This document shows, one piece after another, positions 61,929 to 64,000 of a DNA stretch of 64,000 nt; position 1 is the stretch's first letter; each line of letters starts with the position of its first letter. The notes beneath the pieces were generated by a model. It did not search any database and had not been told where the DNA came from. It saw only the letters and a list, made by a program, of their open reading frames with translations. Source of the DNA: Flammeovirga yaeyamensis (lineage in GTDB: Bacteria > Bacteroidota > Bacteroidia > Cytophagales > Flammeovirgaceae); contig NZ_CP076132.1 of NCBI RefSeq assembly GCF_018736045.1, positions 4,449,501 to 4,513,500 of the forward strand, read 5' to 3'. A program made the translations under genes and the position numbers.

Positions 61929-64000
61929 TAAGACAGTAGTGTCTTAATATCATCCTTACTCAACTTCTTCATAAAGCTTTCTTCTGTTGTAATCAAAGTA
62001 TCTGCTAATTCCTTTTTGCTTTGCTGAAGTGCCAAGATCTTCTCTTCCACTGTACCCCTTGTAATAAATTTATAGACAAACACTTTATTTTCCTGCCCAA
62101 TTCGGTGTGCTCTATCTATGGCTTGTGCCTCGATTGCAGGGTTCCACCAAGGATCTAAAATAAATACATAATCAGCCGCAGTAAGGTTTAATCCTAGTCC
62201 ACCAGCTTTTAATGAAATAAGGAAAATTTGAATGTCTTTGTTATTCTGGAAATCGTTTACTTCCTTTTTACGGTCTTTTGTTCCTCCGTCCAAGTAGGCA
62301 TACTTCATTCCATTATCATCCAACTCTTTTTTGAAAATAGACAAGTGTTTAACAAACTGACTAAATACTAATATTTTATGTCCTTCTGCTACGGCATTAT
62401 TCAGTGATCGAATCACCTCATCAAATTTACCAGCTGAGTCTTCGTATTTTTCTTCCACCAATTTAGGGTGATTGGCCAACTGTCTCAATTCTGTCAAGCC
62501 TTTTAAAAGCATGAATTGTGAACCTTTCACTCCTGTTGATTCTATATGTTCTAAAATATCGTTTCTGTAAGAAGATTTTACCTCTTCGTACTTCTTCTTT
62601 TGCTCTGCAGTCATATCGATATACATCACTTTCTCTACCTTTTCTGGTAATTCTGATGCCACCTGTGACTTATGCCTTCTCATAATAAAAGGCTTGATCA
62701 AACGATATAATTTATTGTATTTTTCTTCGTCCTTTCTTCTTTCAATTGGCGTCAAGAACTCTTTTTTAAAGAAATTCTGACTACCCAATAAACCTACATT
62801 GGCAAAATTCATTTGCGACCACAAATCCATTGTTGTGTTCTCAATAGGGGTACCTGTCAATAGTAATCGCTTTCTACTTTTTAACTGATTGACAGCTTTG
62901 GTCACAATCGATGTTGGGTTTTTGATCGTTTGTGCTTCATCTAGAATAATATAATTGAAGTAATATTCAGATAAAATCTCGGCATCAATTCTTGCTGTAC
63001 CATAAGAAGTGATAACGATATCATAATGACCAAATTTTTCTGGATTCTTTACTCTATTCGTTCCTGTATAGTTCAGGATTTTCATCTTTGGAGTAAATTT
63101 CTTCGCCTCCATTTCCCAGTTGTATACCAATGAAGTCGGCATAATCAGAAGAGATGTTCCATTATGAGAAACTCTTTCAAATTCTAAGACGCTTAAAGTT
63201 TGAACCGTCTTACCTAGACCCATATCATCTGCAAGACACCCCCCAAAATTATACTCAGATAAGAATCTCATCCAATTGTACCCTGCCTTTTGATAAGGAC
63301 GTAATTTTCCTTTGAACGATCTAGGTACTTTATAATCTTCAATTTTATCGAAGTCGCTTAAACGTTCAAGTTTTCTATCGAAGCTCACTTTAGCCAGCGA
63401 ACCTTCTTGTAAATCTTGTACTAAAGCAAGGTGATGTTTCTGTAATCTTGGGGATTCATGATCAAGGAAATAAAAGAGTTCTTGATACTGAGTAAACCAC
63501 TCATTAGGAATGATGGCAATTTCTCCGTTTGGTAATTCGAATTCATGTCTTCCTGAAACAATCAATTTTCTGATCGTTTGGAAAGGAATTTCGAATTCCC
63601 CAAATACTACTTTTGTTTTTATATCGAACCAATCTCTATCTTCAGTCACTTCGAGGTTAATCTTTGATTCTCCTACAAAGTATTTTTTTCCTTCTTCTAG
63701 GGATTGTGTGACTTTAATATTGAAATCAGCTAATGTATTCGAATGCTTTGACAACCACGAAAAGGCATCGTTTTTAGGAAGAACCACCCTACCCTTATCA
63801 ATACCGTCTAATTGCATATTACCTACTGTTTGAAGAATAGACTCTTCAAATCGAGTATCTCTCCATGTTTTGGTAAATGTAAATTCGTCGTCTTCATAAA
63901 GCATTGTTACTTTACTTCTCTTACCAAATGTAGAAGCATCAACAACAACACCGTTATAATCAAACTGCATTAATAATTCTACTTCTGATGGAAGAACAAC
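61928..64000 (-). CDS. SNF2-family helicase, 5' end outside window
   Basis: Partial: the frame is open to the window edge upstream of the first Met at 63970, so the true start lies outside. Visible are DDMGLGKTVQTLSVL (Walker A), ILDEAQTIKNP, LLTGTPIENTTMDLWSQ, SLKAGGLGLNLTAADYV and DPWWNPAIEAQAIDRAHRIG, that is, all SNF2 ATPase motifs. The N-terminal part here resembles the helicase-associated domain of Bacteroidota SNF2 proteins. Acts on DNA; no nuclease domain is seen in this part. The stop TAG touches repeat copy H. Confidence 0.9.
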   Translation of the reverse strand, partial: VVLPSEVELLMQFDYNGVVVDASTFGKRSKVTMLYEDDEFTFTKTWRDTRFEESILQTVGNMQLDGIDKGRVVLPKNDAFSWLSKHSNTLADFNIKVTQSLEEGKKYFVGESKINLEVTEDRDWFDIKTKVVFGEFEIPFQTIRKLIVSGRHEFELPNGEIAIIPNEWFTQYQELFYFLDHESPRLQKHHLALVQDLQEGSLAKVSFDRKLERLSDFDKIEDYKVPRSFKGKLRPYQKAGYNWMRFLSEYNFGGCLADDMGLGKTVQTLSVLEFERVSHNGTSLLIMPTSLVYNWEMEAKKFTPKMKILNYTGTNRVKNPEKFGHYDIVITSYGTARIDAEILSEYYFNYIILDEAQTIKNPTSIVTKAVNQLKSRKRLLLTGTPIENTTMDLWSQMNFANVGLLGSQNFFKKEFLTPIERRKDEEKYNKLYRLIKPFIMRRHKSQVASELPEKVEKVMYIDMTAEQKKKYEEVKSSYRNDILEHIESTGVKGSQFMLLKGLTELRQLANHPKLVEEKYEDSAGKFDEVIRSLNNAVAEGHKILVFSQFVKHLSIFKKELDDNGMKYAYLDGGTKDRKKEVNDFQNNKDIQIFLISLKAGGLGLNLTAADYVFILDPWWNPAIEAQAIDRAHRIGQENKVFVYKFITRGTVEEKILALQQSKKELADTLITTEESFMKKLSKDDIKTLLS

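Overview
The window is a low-GC chromosomal segment of a Bacteroidota bacterium, most likely a marine Cytophagales and perhaps Flammeovirga-like (inference). The evidence is TonB receptors with carboxypeptidase-like N-terminal domains, a protease with a type IX secretion C-terminal domain, a fused ccoN-ccoO, an arylsulfatase, and promoters of the Bacteroidota form TTG-N19..21-TAnnTTTG. No prophage, transposase or CRISPR array is visible. Gene content is mostly core and housekeeping. What stands out is in the intergenic DNA.

Layout. 0.5-4.6 kb (minus): a beta-helix-like lipoprotein downstream of a TonB receptor. 4.9-9.2 kb (plus): lipoprotein cyclophilin, tsaB, priA. 9.3-13.1 kb (minus): M4 metalloprotease and a cysteine-rich CWC protein. 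13.3-19.9 kb (minus): a cbb3 oxidase locus in two units, ccoS-ccoNO-ccoQ-small membrane protein-ccoP, then ccoG-fixH-DsbD_2-like protein. 20.2-25.5 kb (plus): EEP phosphohydrolase, M49-like metallopeptidase, tRNA-Trp, truA, DUF4349 lipoprotein. 25.6-27.1 kb (minus): GNAT and the pyruvate dehydrogenase E1 beta subunit. 27.4-31.2 kb (plus): aldo/keto reductase, arylsulfatase, AraC regulator. 31.6-38.8 kb: OmpA/TPR lipoprotein, PspC-like protein, glycosyltransferase, ybaB, clpX, clpP, holB. 38.9-39.6 kb (minus): two tiny paralogous lipoproteins. 39.8-46.2 kb: trmD, a Cys-pair protein, ilvE, a CBS-domain CNNM protein, nagB fused to a PIG-L deacetylase domain. 46.6-52.3 kb: NamZ-like DUF1343 protein, nitroreductase, alpha/beta hydrolase, lipoprotein, pth, SPFH protein, rimM. 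52.6-57.7 kb (plus): two tandem secreted paralogs, a membrane LytTR regulator, a DUF2141 protein, and a CrtI-like flavoprotein fused to a ferredoxin-NADP-reductase-like module. 57.9 kb (minus): SRP RNA. 58.5-61.7 kb: Oar-like TonB receptor. 61.9-64.0 kb: SNF2 helicase, 5' end outside the window.

The most unusual signal is a family of non-coding repeats of about 120-380 bp (at about 0.35, 5.6, 24.1, 25.5, 31.2, 46.3, 47.8 and 61.8 kb). They share a core near CTAACGCTCGTT, a TAGGTAG/GGTAGCA heptad array at one end, an AAAAATGAAAAACGTG module at the other, and in four copies an internal hairpin with a compensatory change. Most begin exactly at, or a few bases inside, the stop codon of the adjacent gene, often supplying the TAG itself. 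Two genes (DUF4349 and the NamZ-like gene) are bracketed by copies in opposite orientation.

Functional links I infer: the cbb3 genes form a complete high-affinity terminal oxidase set. nagB/PIG-L and the NamZ-like protein both fit amino-sugar recovery from peptidoglycan or chitin. The LytTR/DUF2141/flavoprotein run looks like a small membrane-signalled redox cluster of unknown substrate. All coordinates and motifs were read by eye; family names come from motif recognition, not database searches.
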